From contig NZ_CP043627.1 in assembly GCF_016804325.1 (NCBI RefSeq), positions 1,551,501 to 1,615,500 of the forward strand: a DNA stretch of 64,000 nucleotides. The letters run 5' to 3'. This stretch comes from Methylobacterium aquaticum. Lineage in GTDB: Bacteria > Pseudomonadota > Alphaproteobacteria > Rhizobiales > Beijerinckiaceae. This document shows positions 43,816-53,599 of this stretch, piece by piece. Within the stretch, counting starts at the first letter, position 1, and each line of letters starts with the position of its first letter. The translations under genes and the position numbers were made by a program. The notes below the pieces were generated by a model. That model worked only from the letters and a program-made list of their open reading frames with translations. It made no database searches and was not told the origin of the DNA.

Positions 43816-44447
43816 ATGAGCTACGCCGTCAAGGAGATCTTCCACACCCTCCAGGGCGAGGGCGCCCAGGCCGGGCGCGCCTCGGTGTTCTGCCGCTTCG
43901 CCGGCTGCAACCTGTGGAGCGGGCGCGAGGCCGACCGCGCGCACGCCGTCTGCCGCTTCTGCGACACCGATTTCATCGGTACCGACGGGATCGGCGGCGG
44001 CCGCTTCCCCGATGCGGAGGCCCTGGCCGAGACGATCGAGCAGACCTGGAACGGGGCGCGGGGCAAGCGCTACGTGGTGTTCACCGGCGGCGAGCCGCTG
44101 CTGCAGCTCGACGCGGCGCTTCTCGCCGCGGTGCATGCCCGCGGCTTCGAGGCGGCGGTGGAGACCAACGGCACGCAGGAGCCGCCCCCGGGATCGACTG
44201 GGTCTGCGTCAGCCCCAAGGCCGGGGCGCCGTTGCGCCTCACACGCGGCGACGAGCTGAAGCTCGTCTATCCGCAGGCCGAGCTCGACCCGGACGCGATG
44301 GCCGAGCTCGATTTCCGCCACCTCTGGCTCCAGCCGATGGACGGACCCGACAGAATCGCCAACACGCAAGCCGCGGTGGCCCATTGCCTGCGCGACGCCC
44401 GCTGGCGCCTGAGCCTCCAGACCCACAAGCTGATCGGGATTCCCTAG
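43816..44447 (+). pseudogene. queE: 7-Carboxy-7-deazaguanine synthase QueE, frame interrupted
   Basis: Radical-SAM enzyme of queuosine/7-deazaguanine synthesis. The first part (MSYAVKEIFHTLQGEGAQAG...) has the atypical cluster-binding motif CRFAGCNLWSG...CRFCDTDF, then FTGGEPLLQLD and ETNGTQEPPPG. After the C-run 44185-44189 the frame shifts by one base and continues as IDWVCVSPKAGAPLRL and finally LQTHKLIGIP to the stop at 44447. Restoring one C gives a continuous 210-aa protein, the normal length, so the break is probably a sequence error. queD follows after 78 bp. Confidence 0.92.
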
Positions 44448-44525
44448 GCCCGACGCCAAGCGATTTCGCCTGCCGGACCAATGGTGCTAAGGCGCTTGCA
44501 ACTCAATCCCCAGAACCATGCACAG

Positions 44526-44882
44526 ATGAAGATCACCCAGGCCTTCACGTTCGAGGCGGCGCACCGGCTGCCGAACGTGCCCGCGACCCATCGCTGCCAC
44601 CGCATGCACGGCCATTCCTACCGGGTGGAGCTGACCCTCGACGGGCCGGTCGACCCGGAGACCGGCTGGGTGGTCGATTTCTTCGATGTCGAGGCCGCCT
44701 TCGGGCCGGTGCTCGAACGCCTCGACCATTACTGCCTCAACGAGGTGCCGGGCCTCGAGAACCCCACTGCCGAGCACATTGCGGTGTGGATCTGGGAGAA
44801 GACGCGGCCGGCCCTGCCGCTCCTGTCCTCGGTCAAGGTGTTCGAGACGCCGATGTCGTGGGCGGAATATACCGGCGCGTGA
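44526..44882 (+). CDS. queD: 6-Carboxy-5,6,7,8-tetrahydropterin synthase QueD
   Basis: Second enzyme of 7-deazaguanine synthesis, making carboxytetrahydropterin from dihydroneopterin triphosphate. The 118-aa product has zinc-binding histidines in FEAAHRLP and HRMHGHSYRVEL with the catalytic Cys in RCHRMHGH, and the conserved PTAEHIAVWIWEK. Start ATG at 44526. Works just before QueE in the pathway; queC is not seen in the window. Confidence 0.96.
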   Translation: MKITQAFTFEAAHRLPNVPATHRCHRMHGHSYRVELTLDGPVDPETGWVVDFFDVEAAFGPVLERLDHYCLNEVPGLENPTAEHIAVWIWEKTRPALPLLSSVKVFETPMSWAEYTGA

Positions 44883-44949
44883 CACGGAGTGCCTGTTCGA
44901 GGGCGCACGTCAGTCGGCGCTCCGAAAAACAGGCGCTCCTACCCTCTTA

Positions 44950-45068
44950 CCTCATCCTGAGGTGTGACCAACGGGAGCCTCGAAGGAGGGCTCCAGAAGT
45001 CTCTGCGATCCCTGGAGCCCTCCTTCGAGGTCAGTCCATCAATGATGGACTGACACCTCAGGATGAGG
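44950..45068. repeat. Palindromic dispersed repeat, family B copy 2
   Basis: Outer arms CCTCATCCTGAGGTGT and ACACCTCAGGATGAGG; inner TCGAAGGAGGGCTCC pairs with GGAGCCCTCCTTCGA; small hairpin GTCAGTCCATCA/TGATGGACTGAC. About 15 bp shorter on the left arm than the copy at 29560-29691. Confidence 0.85.
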
Positions 45069-45090
45069 TGAGAGAGCCGGACACCCTGCC

Positions 45091-45804
45091 GTGATCACAC
45101 AGCCAACTGTGAAGCCTAGTCACGCAGGTCCTGACGAGGCTGAGCACCGATTGCGGCTCGCCGCCATCATCCGGTCCGACCCCGACCTGACGGCGCTCCT
45201 GGCGAAGGCCCGCCACCTCGCCCTGCCGCAATGGCGCCTCGTCGCCGGCTGCCTGTACCAGACGGTCTGGAACGCCTTGACCGGCCGTCCGCGCGGCCAC
45301 GGCATCCGCGACTACGACCTGATCTACTTCGACGATATCGACCTCTCCTGGGACGCCGAGGACGCGGTCCTGCGTCGCGCGGCCCCCGTGCTCGCGGAGG
45401 GCGTCGGCCCGGTCGAGATCCGCAACCAGGCCCGCGTCCATCTGTGGTTCGAGCGCCGCTTCGGCGGCCCCTACCCTCCCCTTCCGAGCGCCGACGCCGC
45501 GCTCGCCCGCTACGCGGCGGTGGTCCACGCGGTCGGGGTGCGGCTCGAGCCGGACGACACGCTGTCGATCGCCGCGCCGTTCGGCCTCGCCGACCTGTTC
45601 GGGATGGTCCTGCGCCCCAACCCCGCCCTCGCCAACGGGCCGGCCTACGCCGCCAAGGCGGAGCGGGCCCGGGCGCTGTGGCCCGAACTGACCGTGATCC
45701 CCTGGCCTGGAGCGGCGGAAGCGCCTGTCAAGTGCGCGGGAGACACGGCGGCGATTTCCACCGGCCTGTCCCCGGCGCCCTCCCCATTCTCGACAAGCCC
45801 TTGA
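45091..45804 (+). CDS. Nucleotidyltransferase-like protein (NTP_transf_6/DUF925 family)
   Basis: 237-aa protein with the sequence RLVAGCLYQTVWNALTG...GIRDYDLIYFDDIDLSWDAE, in which the DxxYFDDxDLS pattern is the signature of the NTP_transf_6 family, distant nucleotidyltransferases of unknown substrate. QARVHLWFERRFGGPYPPL is also family-typical. The start codon is a GTG at 45091, immediately after a palindromic repeat, so the transcript's 5' end may include part of that repeat. The last 30 residues are Ser/Pro-rich and probably disordered. Confidence 0.8.
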   Translation: MITQPTVKPSHAGPDEAEHRLRLAAIIRSDPDLTALLAKARHLALPQWRLVAGCLYQTVWNALTGRPRGHGIRDYDLIYFDDIDLSWDAEDAVLRRAAPVLAEGVGPVEIRNQARVHLWFERRFGGPYPPLPSADAALARYAAVVHAVGVRLEPDDTLSIAAPFGLADLFGMVLRPNPALANGPAYAAKAERARALWPELTVIPWPGAAEAPVKCAGDTAAISTGLSPAPSPFSTSP

Positions 45805-46304
45805 GTTCGCACGGGTCTTTCGCAGGGCCGACGGGCACTTCAACGAAACGGTCACGATTCCAGCACGTTGCCGCCGGACAGGCTGTGGATCGGGCGTGGG
45901 CGAGGGATCGGTGTAACGATCGGTTCACCCTGCCGCCGATCGTTCCTGTTGCGAAGCATCCCCTGGACAGCCTAGCTTTTGTCCATGCCCGCCGCTCGCG
46001 CGGGTCTCGTCCCGCTCTCGATCGACCGACCGGCCCCGACCGCGGCGCAACACCCGCGGGATCGCCGCGTCGTGCCGCCAAGCCTCGGCGGCGCCTCGCG
46101 GATTTGGAGGCTTCAGGCCTTTAAGAGAAACGAGACCAGTTGTTGATAGACCGGGATGAACCAAGGGGACAAAGGCCGGGAGGGAGTTGACTTCCCGGGC
46201 CTTCGACCCCGCCGCCCATCCCCTCGTTCGGGGCCCGGGCGGCAAGCGTATCTGCGTACGGACCGGGAGCGGGCAGCCGTCACCGGGCCGAGAAGGGACC
46301 AGTC
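45805..46304. other. Region upstream of dnaA
   Basis: 500 bp before dnaA with no gene. I looked for replication-origin marks: one DnaA-box-like CTGTGGATCG (45882-45891) is present, but no cluster of boxes and no clearly A+T-rich unwinding region. It probably carries the dnaA promoter; origin function is not supported. Confidence 0.5.
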
Positions 46305-47807
46305 ATGCGTGTGGACGGCAGCTTGGCGGAAGGGGTCGGTTCCGGCCGTGGCGGCAATGGCGATGACGGCCGCGACGTCGCAGCCGCCGAGATCGCGGGA
46401 GCCTGGCAACGGGTGAAGCGCCGCCTGCGGGCGGAACTCGGCGAGGACGTGTTCGCGAGCTGGTTTGCCCGGCTCGAATTGCAGGACGTTTCCGGCGGCG
46501 TCGCCCGCCTGACCGTCCCGACCCGGTTCCTCAAGAGCTGGATCGAGTCGCACTACATCGACCGGGTGCTGGCCACCTTCCGCAGCGAGGCCGACGGCAT
46601 CGAGAGCCTGGAAGTCGGGGTGCGCGGCGCGATGGCGCCGGCCCGGCCGGGCGCCGCCGCGCTGACGAAGCCGGCCCCGAGCCCGCGCCCCACCGCGAGC
46701 CCGAGCCCGGTCGTCGAGTTGCCCGAGCCCGAGCGTGCCGCCCGCGGGTCCGCCCCGGAGGGCGATCTCGGCGGCGCACCGCTCGATGCGCGCCTGACCT
46801 TCGAGAGCTTCGTGGTCGGCCGCTCGAACGCCCTGGCGCATGCCGCCGCCGAGCGGGTCGCCCGCCACGACGGCGGTCCCGCCCTCTACAACCCGCTCTA
46901 CTTCCATGCCGGCGTGGGCTTAGGGAAAACCCACCTCCTCCACGGCATCGGCCATTCCGTGAAGAATGCCGGCCGCCGGGTGATCTACCTCACCGCCGAC
47001 CGCTTCATGTACGGCTTCGTCAACGCGCTGAAGACCCAGAGCGCGCTGGCCTTCAAGGAGAAGCTGCGGGCGATCGACGTCCTGATCCTCGACGACGTGC
47101 AGTTCATCCAGGGCCGCTCGATCCAGGCCGAGTTCGGCCACACCCTGAACGCCCTCATCGATGCCGGGCGCCAGGTGGTGGTGGCGGCCGACCGGCCGCC
47201 GACGGAGCTGGAGGCCCTCGACGAGCGCGTCCGCTCGCGCCTCGCCGGCGGTCTCGTGGTCGAGATCGGCACCCTCGACGAGGCCCTGCGCGCCTCGATC
47301 CTGCAATCGCGCCTCGAAGCGGTGCGGGCCTCGCACCCGGCCTTCGAGGTCGGTCCCGCGGTCGCCGAATACGTGGCCAAGGCGATCACCGCCAACGGCC
47401 GCGACCTCGAAGGCGCGGTCAACCGGCTGCTCGCCCACGCCACGCTGACCGGGGCGCCGGTCACCCTCGACACCGCCGAGACGGCGATCCGCGACCTCGT
47501 GAAGAACCGCGAGCCGAAGCGGGTCAAGATCGAGGACATCCAGAAGCTGGTGGCGAGCCGCTACAACGTCTCGCGCTCCGACATCCTCTCCGAGCGCCGC
47601 ACCGCCGCGGTGGTCAAGCCGCGCCAGATCGCCATGTACCTCTCGAAGGTGCTGACACTCCGCTCCCTGCCGGAGATCGGCCGGCGCTTCGGCGGGCGCG
47701 ACCACACCACGGTGCTCCACGCGGTGCGCAAGATCGAGAAGGCGATCGGCGAGGACACGGCGCTCTGCGACGAGGTCGAGCTCCTGAAGCGCATGCTCCA
47801 GGATTGA
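46305..47807 (+). CDS. dnaA: Chromosomal replication initiator DnaA
   Basis: AAA+ protein that melts the origin and starts chromosome replication. 500 aa: N-terminal domain I ([29 protein letters not shown]), a Pro/Ala-rich linker (about 110-150), AAA+ domain with Walker [15 protein letters not shown] and Walker [13 protein letters not shown], and C-terminal DNA-binding domain with the signature [18 protein letters not shown]. The ATG at 46305 follows AGAAGGGA. It heads the dnaA-dnaN-recF block; dnaN begins 178 bp downstream, beyond a possible hairpin (GGGGAGGCTC/GAGCCTTCCCC at about 47843). Confidence 0.98.
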   Translation: MRVDGSLAEGVGSGRGGNGDDGRDVAAAEIAGAWQRVKRRLRAELGEDVFASWFARLELQDVSGGVARLTVPTRFLKSWIESHYIDRVLATFRSEADGIESLEVGVRGAMAPARPGAAALTKPAPSPRPTASPSPVVELPEPERAARGSAPEGDLGGAPLDARLTFESFVVGRSNALAHAAAERVARHDGGPALYNPLYFHAGVGLGKTHLLHGIGHSVKNAGRRVIYLTADRFMYGFVNALKTQSALAFKEKLRAIDVLILDDVQFIQGRSIQAEFGHTLNALIDAGRQVVVAADRPPTELEALDERVRSRLAGGLVVEIGTLDEALRASILQSRLEAVRASHPAFEVGPAVAEYVAKAITANGRDLEGAVNRLLAHATLTGAPVTLDTAETAIRDLVKNREPKRVKIEDIQKLVASRYNVSRSDILSERRTAAVVKPRQIAMYLSKVLTLRSLPEIGRRFGGRDHTTVLHAVRKIEKAIGEDTALCDEVELLKRMLQD

Positions 47808-47984
47808 GGCGCCGGAATCGATAACCCTGCGCGATGCGCGCGGGGGAGGCTCGTGGATGAGCCTTCCCCGCCGGCTTGCGTTCGGGGAGCGCCTTCGCCA
47901 AAGTTCCCGTCCCGTGCGTGCACGGGGCAACGAGTGCGGTTGCCGGCCTTGAACGGTCGGTCGTTCGAGACACGGATCACCCTG

Positions 47985-49105
47985 ATGAAAGTCACCGTCG
48001 AGCGCGCGGCCCTTCTTCGGTCGCTCGGCCACGTGCACCGCGTCGTGGAGCGGCGCAACACGATCCCGATCCTGTCGAACGTGCTGCTGCGCTCGGGCCG
48101 GACGGCCTCCAGCTCAAGGCCACCGACCTCGACATCGAGGTGACCGAGACGATCCCCGCCGACGTGGTCGATGGCGGCGCCATCACGGTGCCGGCCCACG
48201 TCATCTACGACATCGTCCGGAAACTGCCCGACGGCGCCCAGGTCTCGCTCGAGACCAGCGGCGAGACCGGCCAGATGCTGATCCGCTCGGGCCGCTCGCG
48301 CTTCACCCTCGGCGCCCTGCCGGAGGCCGATTTCCCCGATCTCGCCGCCGGCGAGCTGCCGCACGCCTTCGAGCTGCCGGCCGCCGACCTCAAGCGCCTG
48401 ATCGACAAGACCCAGTTCGCGATCTCGACCGAGGAGACGCGCTACTACCTCAACGGCATCTTCTTCCACACCATCGAGGCGGAAGGCTCGCTCAAGCTGC
48501 GGGCGGTGGCCACCGACGGCCACCGCCTCGCCCGCGTCCAGATGGAGGCGCCGGAGGGCAGCGGCGGCATGCCGGGCATCATCGTGCCGCGCAAGGCCGT
48601 GGCCGAGATCCAGAAGCTCGTCGAGGATGGCGGCGAGACCGTCGGCGTCGAGATCTCGTCGGCCAAGGTCCGTTTCAGCTTCTCGTCGGGCGTCACCCTG
48701 ATCTCGAAGCTGATCGACGGCACCTTCCCGGACTACGCCCGCGTCATCCCGACCGGCAACGACAAGCGCCTGACGGTCGAGCGCGACCAGTTCGCCAAGG
48801 CGGTCGACCGCGTCTCGACCATCTCCTCCGAGCGCGGCCGCGCGGTGAAGCTCGCGATGACCGACGGGCGCCTGTCGCTCTCGGTCAATAACCCGGATTC
48901 GGGCTCGGCGACCGAGGAACTGGACGTCGACTACGAGTCGGGCCCGCTCGATATCGGCTTCAACGCCCGCTACCTCCTCGACATCACGGCCCAGCTCGAC
49001 GGCGACACCGCGCTCTTCCGCCTCGCCGATCCGGGCTCGCCGACGGTGATCCAGGACCGCGAGGGCGCGCCGGCGCTCTACGTGCTGATGCCGATGCGGG
49101 TGTGA
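47985..49105 (+). pseudogene. dnaN: DNA polymerase III beta sliding clamp DnaN, frame interrupted
   Basis: Ring-shaped processivity clamp. From the ATG at 47985 the frame reads MKVTVERAALLRSLGHVHRV and continues to NVLLRSG, then loses frame at 48095-48099 (GGGCC). The clamp continues in another frame with GPDGLQLKATDLDIEVTE and ends VLMPMRV at 49105. Adding one base gives 373 aa, the exact family length, with all three clamp domains. Because dnaN is essential and nothing else is damaged, the break is most likely a sequencing error and not a real pseudogene. Confidence 0.95.
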
Positions 49106-49148
49106 GGATGGGATTGCGCGCGGCGAGAGTCGCGCGCACATTCGTGAC

Positions 49149-49397
49149 ATGTCGAGATCCGTCTCCCTCGATTCCCCTTCCGCGTCCCTTCTCGATGCTC
49201 TCGTCGGAACCGGCCGGTACGGTTCGGAAAGTGAGGTCGTGGAAGAGGCCCTGCGTCTGCTGAGCAGCCGGGAGGCCCAGATCGCGCGCCTCCGGCAGGC
49301 GTTGCGCGAAGGTGTGGAGGGCGGCAACTATCAGCCGGCCGAGAGCGTGTTCGCCGAGTTGGAGGAACGCTACAGGACCCCGGATAGCGAGGCGTGA
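49149..49397 (+). CDS. ParD-type antitoxin
   Basis: 82-aa antitoxin of the ParD/CC2985 ribbon-helix-helix family: SVSLDSPSASLLDALVGTGRYGSESEVVEEALRLLSSRE is the DNA-binding ribbon-helix-helix; the rest (IARLRQALREGVEGGNY...) wraps the toxin. Its stop overlaps the toxin's GTG start by four bases, indicating translational coupling. Located 43 bp after dnaN. Confidence 0.92.
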   Translation: MSRSVSLDSPSASLLDALVGTGRYGSESEVVEEALRLLSSREAQIARLRQALREGVEGGNYQPAESVFAELEERYRTPDSEA

Positions 49398-49690
49398 GGC
49401 GCGTCGTCATCTCCGCGCCCGCAGCCAAGGACCTCAGGGATGTCGGCGACGACATTGCGACCGATAGCCCCGTTCGGGCTCGACGATTCGTCGCCGCGCT
49501 CAAGGAGCGCTGCCTCAGCCTCGCGTTCCATCCGTTCCGCGGCAAACCTTCTCCTGAGATCGGCCTTGACGTGCGTATGCTGGTCGCAGGCAACGACCTG
49601 ATCCTGTACCGCATCCAGACCGAGATCGTGATGATCGATCGGATCATCCACGGCGCACGCGACATGGCGGGCCTAGACGACGACCTGTGA
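49394..49690 (+). CDS. ParE/RelE-superfamily toxin
   Basis: 98-aa toxin: ISAPAAKDLRDVGDDIATDSPVRARRFVAALKERC and the C-terminal LYRIQTEIVMIDRIIHGARD fit the ParE branch, whose members poison DNA gyrase. Starts at a GTG overlapping the ParD stop. The position between dnaN and recF is unusual. Ribosome-dependent RelE activity cannot be excluded from sequence. Confidence 0.9.
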   Translation: MRRVVISAPAAKDLRDVGDDIATDSPVRARRFVAALKERCLSLAFHPFRGKPSPEIGLDVRMLVAGNDLILYRIQTEIVMIDRIIHGARDMAGLDDDL

Positions 49691-49702
49691 TATGGCCCGG
49701 GG

Positions 49703-50848
49703 ATGACCGAGCCCAATCCCTTGCGCGTCACCCGGCTGATCGCCCGCGACTTCCGCAACCACGCCGACCTCGACCTCGCGGTCGGGCGCCACTTCGTCGC
49801 GCTGGTGGGGGAGAATGGGGCCGGCAAGACCAACATCCTGGAGGCCCTGTCGCTGTTCGCCCCCGGACGGGGCCTGCGCCGGGCGGATTTGTCCGGGATG
49901 GCGCGCGAGGGCGGGGCCGGCGGCTTCGCGGTGTCGCTGATGCTCGAAGGCCCCAACGGCGACCACCGCATCGGCACCGCCTGGGAGCCGCCGCGGGGGC
50001 GCGACGAGCGCGGCGGCCGGCTCTGCCGCATCGACGGAGCCACCGCGCCCTCCCCTACGGCGTTCGCCGAGCAGGTGCGGGTGGTCTGGCTCACCCCCGA
50101 TCTCGACGCGCTGTTTCGCGGGCCGGCGGGCGACCGCCGCCGCTTCCTCGACCGGCTGGTGCTCGCCGTCGATGCCGGCCACGGCGCCCGGGTGAGCGCG
50201 ATGGAGCGGGCGCTCCGCTCGCGCAACCGCCTGCTGGAGGAGCGGCCCGACGACGGGCCCTGGCTCGACGCCGTCGAGCGCGAGGTAGCGGAACTCGCCG
50301 TCGCCGTGGCGCTCGCCCGCCGCGAGACCGTGGAACGGCTCGACAGCCTGATCCTGTCCACCCGCGACGAGGCCTCGCCCTTCCCCTGGGCCGGGGTGCG
50401 GCTCGAGGGCGACATCGACGACCTCGTGGCGGTCTGGCCCGCGGTCGATGCCGAGGATCGCTACCGCGCGACCTTGCGCCAGAACCGCTTTCGCGACCGC
50501 GCTGCCGGCCGGACGCTCGCCGGCCCCCAGGCCTCCGACCTCGTGGTCCGCCACGGCCCGAAGGACGTGCCCGCCGCCACCGCCTCGACCGGGGAGCAGA
50601 AGGCCCTGCTGATCGGCCTGGTGCTGGCGCATGCCCGCCTCGTCACCGGGATGAGCGGGCTCAGCCCCCTGGTCCTCCTCGACGAGGTCGCCGCCCATCT
50701 CGATCCCCGCCGCCGCGCCGGGTTGTTCGACGCGCTCGAAGCCCTGCCGGGGCAGGTCTGGATGACCGGGGCCGATCCGGTGCTGTTCGGGGAGCTGGGC
50801 GGACGGGCGGACGTGGTGCAGGTGGCGGAGGGCAGCGTGCGCGCCTGA
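49703..50848 (+). CDS. recF: DNA replication and repair protein RecF
   Basis: SMC-like ATPase that loads RecA at gaps. 381 aa with Walker A GENGAGKTNILEALS, the family segment RDFRNHADLDL, signature STGEQKALLIGLVLAHA and Walker B PLVLLDEVAAHLD. It starts 13 bp after the ParE-like toxin gene, so it probably depends on the toxin-antitoxin transcript or on read-through from dnaN. Converges on vapC. Confidence 0.97.
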   Translation: MTEPNPLRVTRLIARDFRNHADLDLAVGRHFVALVGENGAGKTNILEALSLFAPGRGLRRADLSGMAREGGAGGFAVSLMLEGPNGDHRIGTAWEPPRGRDERGGRLCRIDGATAPSPTAFAEQVRVVWLTPDLDALFRGPAGDRRRFLDRLVLAVDAGHGARVSAMERALRSRNRLLEERPDDGPWLDAVEREVAELAVAVALARRETVERLDSLILSTRDEASPFPWAGVRLEGDIDDLVAVWPAVDAEDRYRATLRQNRFRDRAAGRTLAGPQASDLVVRHGPKDVPAATASTGEQKALLIGLVLAHARLVTGMSGLSPLVLLDEVAAHLDPRRRAGLFDALEALPGQVWMTGADPVLFGELGGRADVVQVAEGSVRA

Positions 50849-50854
50849 ACGGCC

Positions 50855-51256
50855 TCAGAGCGTCGGCGGCAGCGCAGTGCGGCTGAAATCGTTGCCGACG
50901 AACAGGATCGGCAGGCCGCGGACGGCTGCGCACGCATAGGAGAAGCAGTCGCCGAGATTGAGCCGCGCGGGATGGCCCCGCCCTTTGCCGTAGCGGGCGT
51001 AAGCCACGAGGGCGCCGTTGACCTCGGCCTCTGCCACGGCGACGAGCCCGATGCGGCTGATCGCCATGAATCCCCTCACCTGCCGTTCGGCATCCTCGAC
51101 GGACAGGCCAGCCTCGCGGCTGATCGCAGTGACGGCTTCGAAGACCGCGAGGGTCGAGGTGACCGGATCCTGCGCATCATCGATCTGGTTGGTCAGATCC
51201 GTCGCCCCGGTCTCCTTGAGCAGGATCGCGACGATCGCCGAGGCGTCGACGAACAT
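50855..51256 (-). CDS. VapC-type PIN-domain ribonuclease toxin
   Basis: 133-aa PIN-domain protein: the first catalytic Asp is in [13 protein letters not shown], then Glu in VFEAVTAIS and the acidic pair region LNLGDCFSYACA, with FVGNDFSRT at the end. VapC toxins cleave tRNA or rRNA. The ATG overlaps the VapB stop by one base (TGATG), a hallmark of co-translation. Confidence 0.95.
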   Translation of the reverse strand: MFVDASAIVAILLKETGATDLTNQIDDAQDPVTSTLAVFEAVTAISREAGLSVEDAERQVRGFMAISRIGLVAVAEAEVNGALVAYARYGKGRGHPARLNLGDCFSYACAAVRGLPILFVGNDFSRTALPPTL

Positions 51257-51495
51257 CAGGGTTCGCCGTTCAGATCGTCGAAGAAGGCCTTGTCCGCCTT
51301 CAGCCCGGTGCGCGGGAACGACGCGATATAGTCCTGGATCGGCTTGATGCGCTCGACGAGCGGCACGGATTCCTCACGGCGGGCGATCTCGGCGGCCAGC
51401 GCCAAGCGGACCGCTTCCGTCTTGCTCACGCCGGCCATCGTCGCCAATTTGTCAGCCAGCCGATTCACCTCCTGGCTGCGGATGTTGAGCGACAT
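51256..51495 (-). CDS. VapB-type antitoxin (Rv0623-like)
   Basis: 79-aa antitoxin: [43 protein letters not shown] is the DNA-binding part (type II TA Rv0623 family), followed by a toxin-binding tail. Overlaps vapC by one base. It is divergent from recQ (87 bp gap), so its operator may also affect recQ expression. Confidence 0.94.
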   Translation of the reverse strand: MSLNIRSQEVNRLADKLATMAGVSKTEAVRLALAAEIARREESVPLVERIKPIQDYIASFPRTGLKADKAFFDDLNGEP

Positions 51496-51581
51496 GGGAC
51501 GCGATCCTGTGTAGACACCGTCGCCAGCATGTCTACACGCCTCGCGCTCCGTCGCAAGGCCGCGCAGAGCGATCGAACCCC

Positions 51582-53429
51582 ATGACAGACCGCCTCGACG
51601 AGGCCCGCGCCGCCCTTCGCAAAACCTTCGGCTACGAGGATTTCCGTCCCGGCCAGGCCGAGGTGATCGGCGCCGTGCTCGACGGGCGCGACGTCTTCGC
51701 GGTGATGCCGACGGGCTCGGGCAAGTCGATGACCTACCAGCTCCCCGCCCTGGTGGAGGAATCGCTGACCGTCGTCGTCTCACCCCTGATCGCGCTGATG
51801 CACGACCAGGTGAAGCAGATGGAGGCCTTCGGCGTCGCGGCCGGCACCCTGAACTCGTCGGTCTCGGAATCGAGCGCCCGCGAGACCTGGCGCGGCATCC
51901 GCCAGGGGAGCTTGCGCCTGCTCTTCGTCTCGCCCGAGCGGCTCCTGATGGAAGGGTTGATCGAGGCGTTGCAGGGGGCCGGCGTCCGGCGGCTCGCCGT
52001 CGACGAGGCGCATTGCGTCTCGCAATGGGGCCACGATTTCCGGCCCGAATACCGCGATCTCGCCCGCGCCCGCGAGGCGCTCGGCGACGTGCAGACCGTG
52101 GCGCTCACCGCGACGGCGGATGCCGCGACCCGGGCCGACATCTCCGAGCGGCTGTTTCCCCGCGGCCGCAAGCCCGAACTCTTCGTCCACTCCTTCGACC
52201 GGCCGAACATCCGCCTGACCTTCGCGCCGAAGGAGCACCCGACGCGCCAGCTCTCGCGTTTCTTGCGCCCGCGCAAGGCCGAGAGCGGCATCATCTATTG
52301 CTCGTCGCGCAAGCGCACCGAGCAGATCGCCGAGATCCTGCAGCAGGACGGCTTCAACGCGCTCGCCTACCATGCCGGGCTCGAACAGAGCGTGCGGATG
52401 CGCAACCAGGACACCTTCCTCCAGGAGGACGGCGTCGTGGTGGTGGCGACCATCGCCTTCGGCATGGGCATCAACAAGCCGGACGTGCGCTACGTCTGCC
52501 ACGCCGACATGCCCTCGACGATCGAGAGCTACTACCAGGAGATCGGCCGCGCCGGCCGCGACGGGCTGCCGGCCGACACGCTCACCCTCTACGGCCTCGA
52601 CGACATGGCGCTCCGCCGCCGCCAGATCGACGAGAAGGAGGTGCCCGACGACCGCCGCCGGGTCGAGCGCCGCAAGCTCGAGGCGATGATCGGGCTGTGC
52701 GAGGGCGCGACCTGCCGGCGGCAATCGCTGCTCGGCTATTTCGGCGAGCAGAGCGCTCCTTGCGGCCGCTGCGACCTGTGCCGCGGCGGCGTCTCGCTGA
52801 TCGACGGCACGGTGGCGGCGCAGAAGGTTCTTTCCGCGGTGGTGCGCACCGGCCAGCGCTTCGGCGCGGCCTATATCTGCGACCTCGTCCACGGCAAGGA
52901 GAGCGAGCAGATCCGCCGCAACGGCCACGTCCAGCTCAAGACCTTCGGGGTCGGCTCCGACAAGCCGGTGGCCGCCTGGCGGGCGATCCTGCGCCAGCTC
53001 TTCGCCGCGGGCGCCGTGGCCGAGAACGGCGACGGTTACGGCGGCCTCTCGCTCACCGACAAGGGCGAGGCGATCCTGTTCGGCCGCGAGCCGGTGCAGT
53101 TGCGCCCCGATCCCGAGCCGAAGGCGCCGAAAGAGCGCCGCCGCGGCGCCACTGACCGCGACGATTCGCTGGGCCTGTCCGAGGCCGACGAGGCGCTGTT
53201 CCAGCACCTGCGGGGCTTGCGCGCGACGCTCGCCCGCCAGGAGGGCGTCGCCGCCTATATGATCTTTCCCGATCGCACCCTGATCGAGATGGCGCGCGCG
53301 AAACCCGTCGACCTCTGGGCCCTGCGCTCGGTCCACGGGGTGGGCGAGCGCAAGCGGGATGCCTATGGGCAGCCCTTCGTGGAGGCGGTGGCGGAGTTTC
53401 TAGCGGATGCGGCGAAGCAGGCGGGGTGA
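51582..53429 (+). CDS. recQ: ATP-dependent DNA helicase RecQ
   Basis: Superfamily 2 helicase for recombination repair. 615 aa: motif [18 protein letters not shown], motif [19 protein letters not shown], motif [15 protein letters not shown], a zinc-binding RQC segment ([23 protein letters not shown]), winged helix, and a C-terminal HRDC domain ([33 protein letters not shown]). Start ATG at 51582. Confidence 0.98.
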   Translation: MTDRLDEARAALRKTFGYEDFRPGQAEVIGAVLDGRDVFAVMPTGSGKSMTYQLPALVEESLTVVVSPLIALMHDQVKQMEAFGVAAGTLNSSVSESSARETWRGIRQGSLRLLFVSPERLLMEGLIEALQGAGVRRLAVDEAHCVSQWGHDFRPEYRDLARAREALGDVQTVALTATADAATRADISERLFPRGRKPELFVHSFDRPNIRLTFAPKEHPTRQLSRFLRPRKAESGIIYCSSRKRTEQIAEILQQDGFNALAYHAGLEQSVRMRNQDTFLQEDGVVVVATIAFGMGINKPDVRYVCHADMPSTIESYYQEIGRAGRDGLPADTLTLYGLDDMALRRRQIDEKEVPDDRRRVERRKLEAMIGLCEGATCRRQSLLGYFGEQSAPCGRCDLCRGGVSLIDGTVAAQKVLSAVVRTGQRFGAAYICDLVHGKESEQIRRNGHVQLKTFGVGSDKPVAAWRAILRQLFAAGAVAENGDGYGGLSLTDKGEAILFGREPVQLRPDPEPKAPKERRRGATDRDDSLGLSEADEALFQHLRGLRATLARQEGVAAYMIFPDRTLIEMARAKPVDLWALRSVHGVGERKRDAYGQPFVEAVAEFLADAAKQAG

Positions 53430-53599
53430 GGGAGATTCCTCAGGGGAACCCCTCACGTTGCGTTTCCGCACATCCTGCCAATGTGACAGGGTTTATCGGA
53501 TATTCTCTATCGCCGAGTTCGAGGCGCTTCGCGGTTGAATACTCCTGCTATCTACAAACACATGTTTTTCATCACTGATCGAGGCTCGCCGGCTTTGCG

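Noticed and set aside
45805..46304. Possible oriC upstream of dnaA
   Set aside because: Only one DnaA-box-like sequence and no A+T-rich stretch; proximity to dnaA alone is not evidence.
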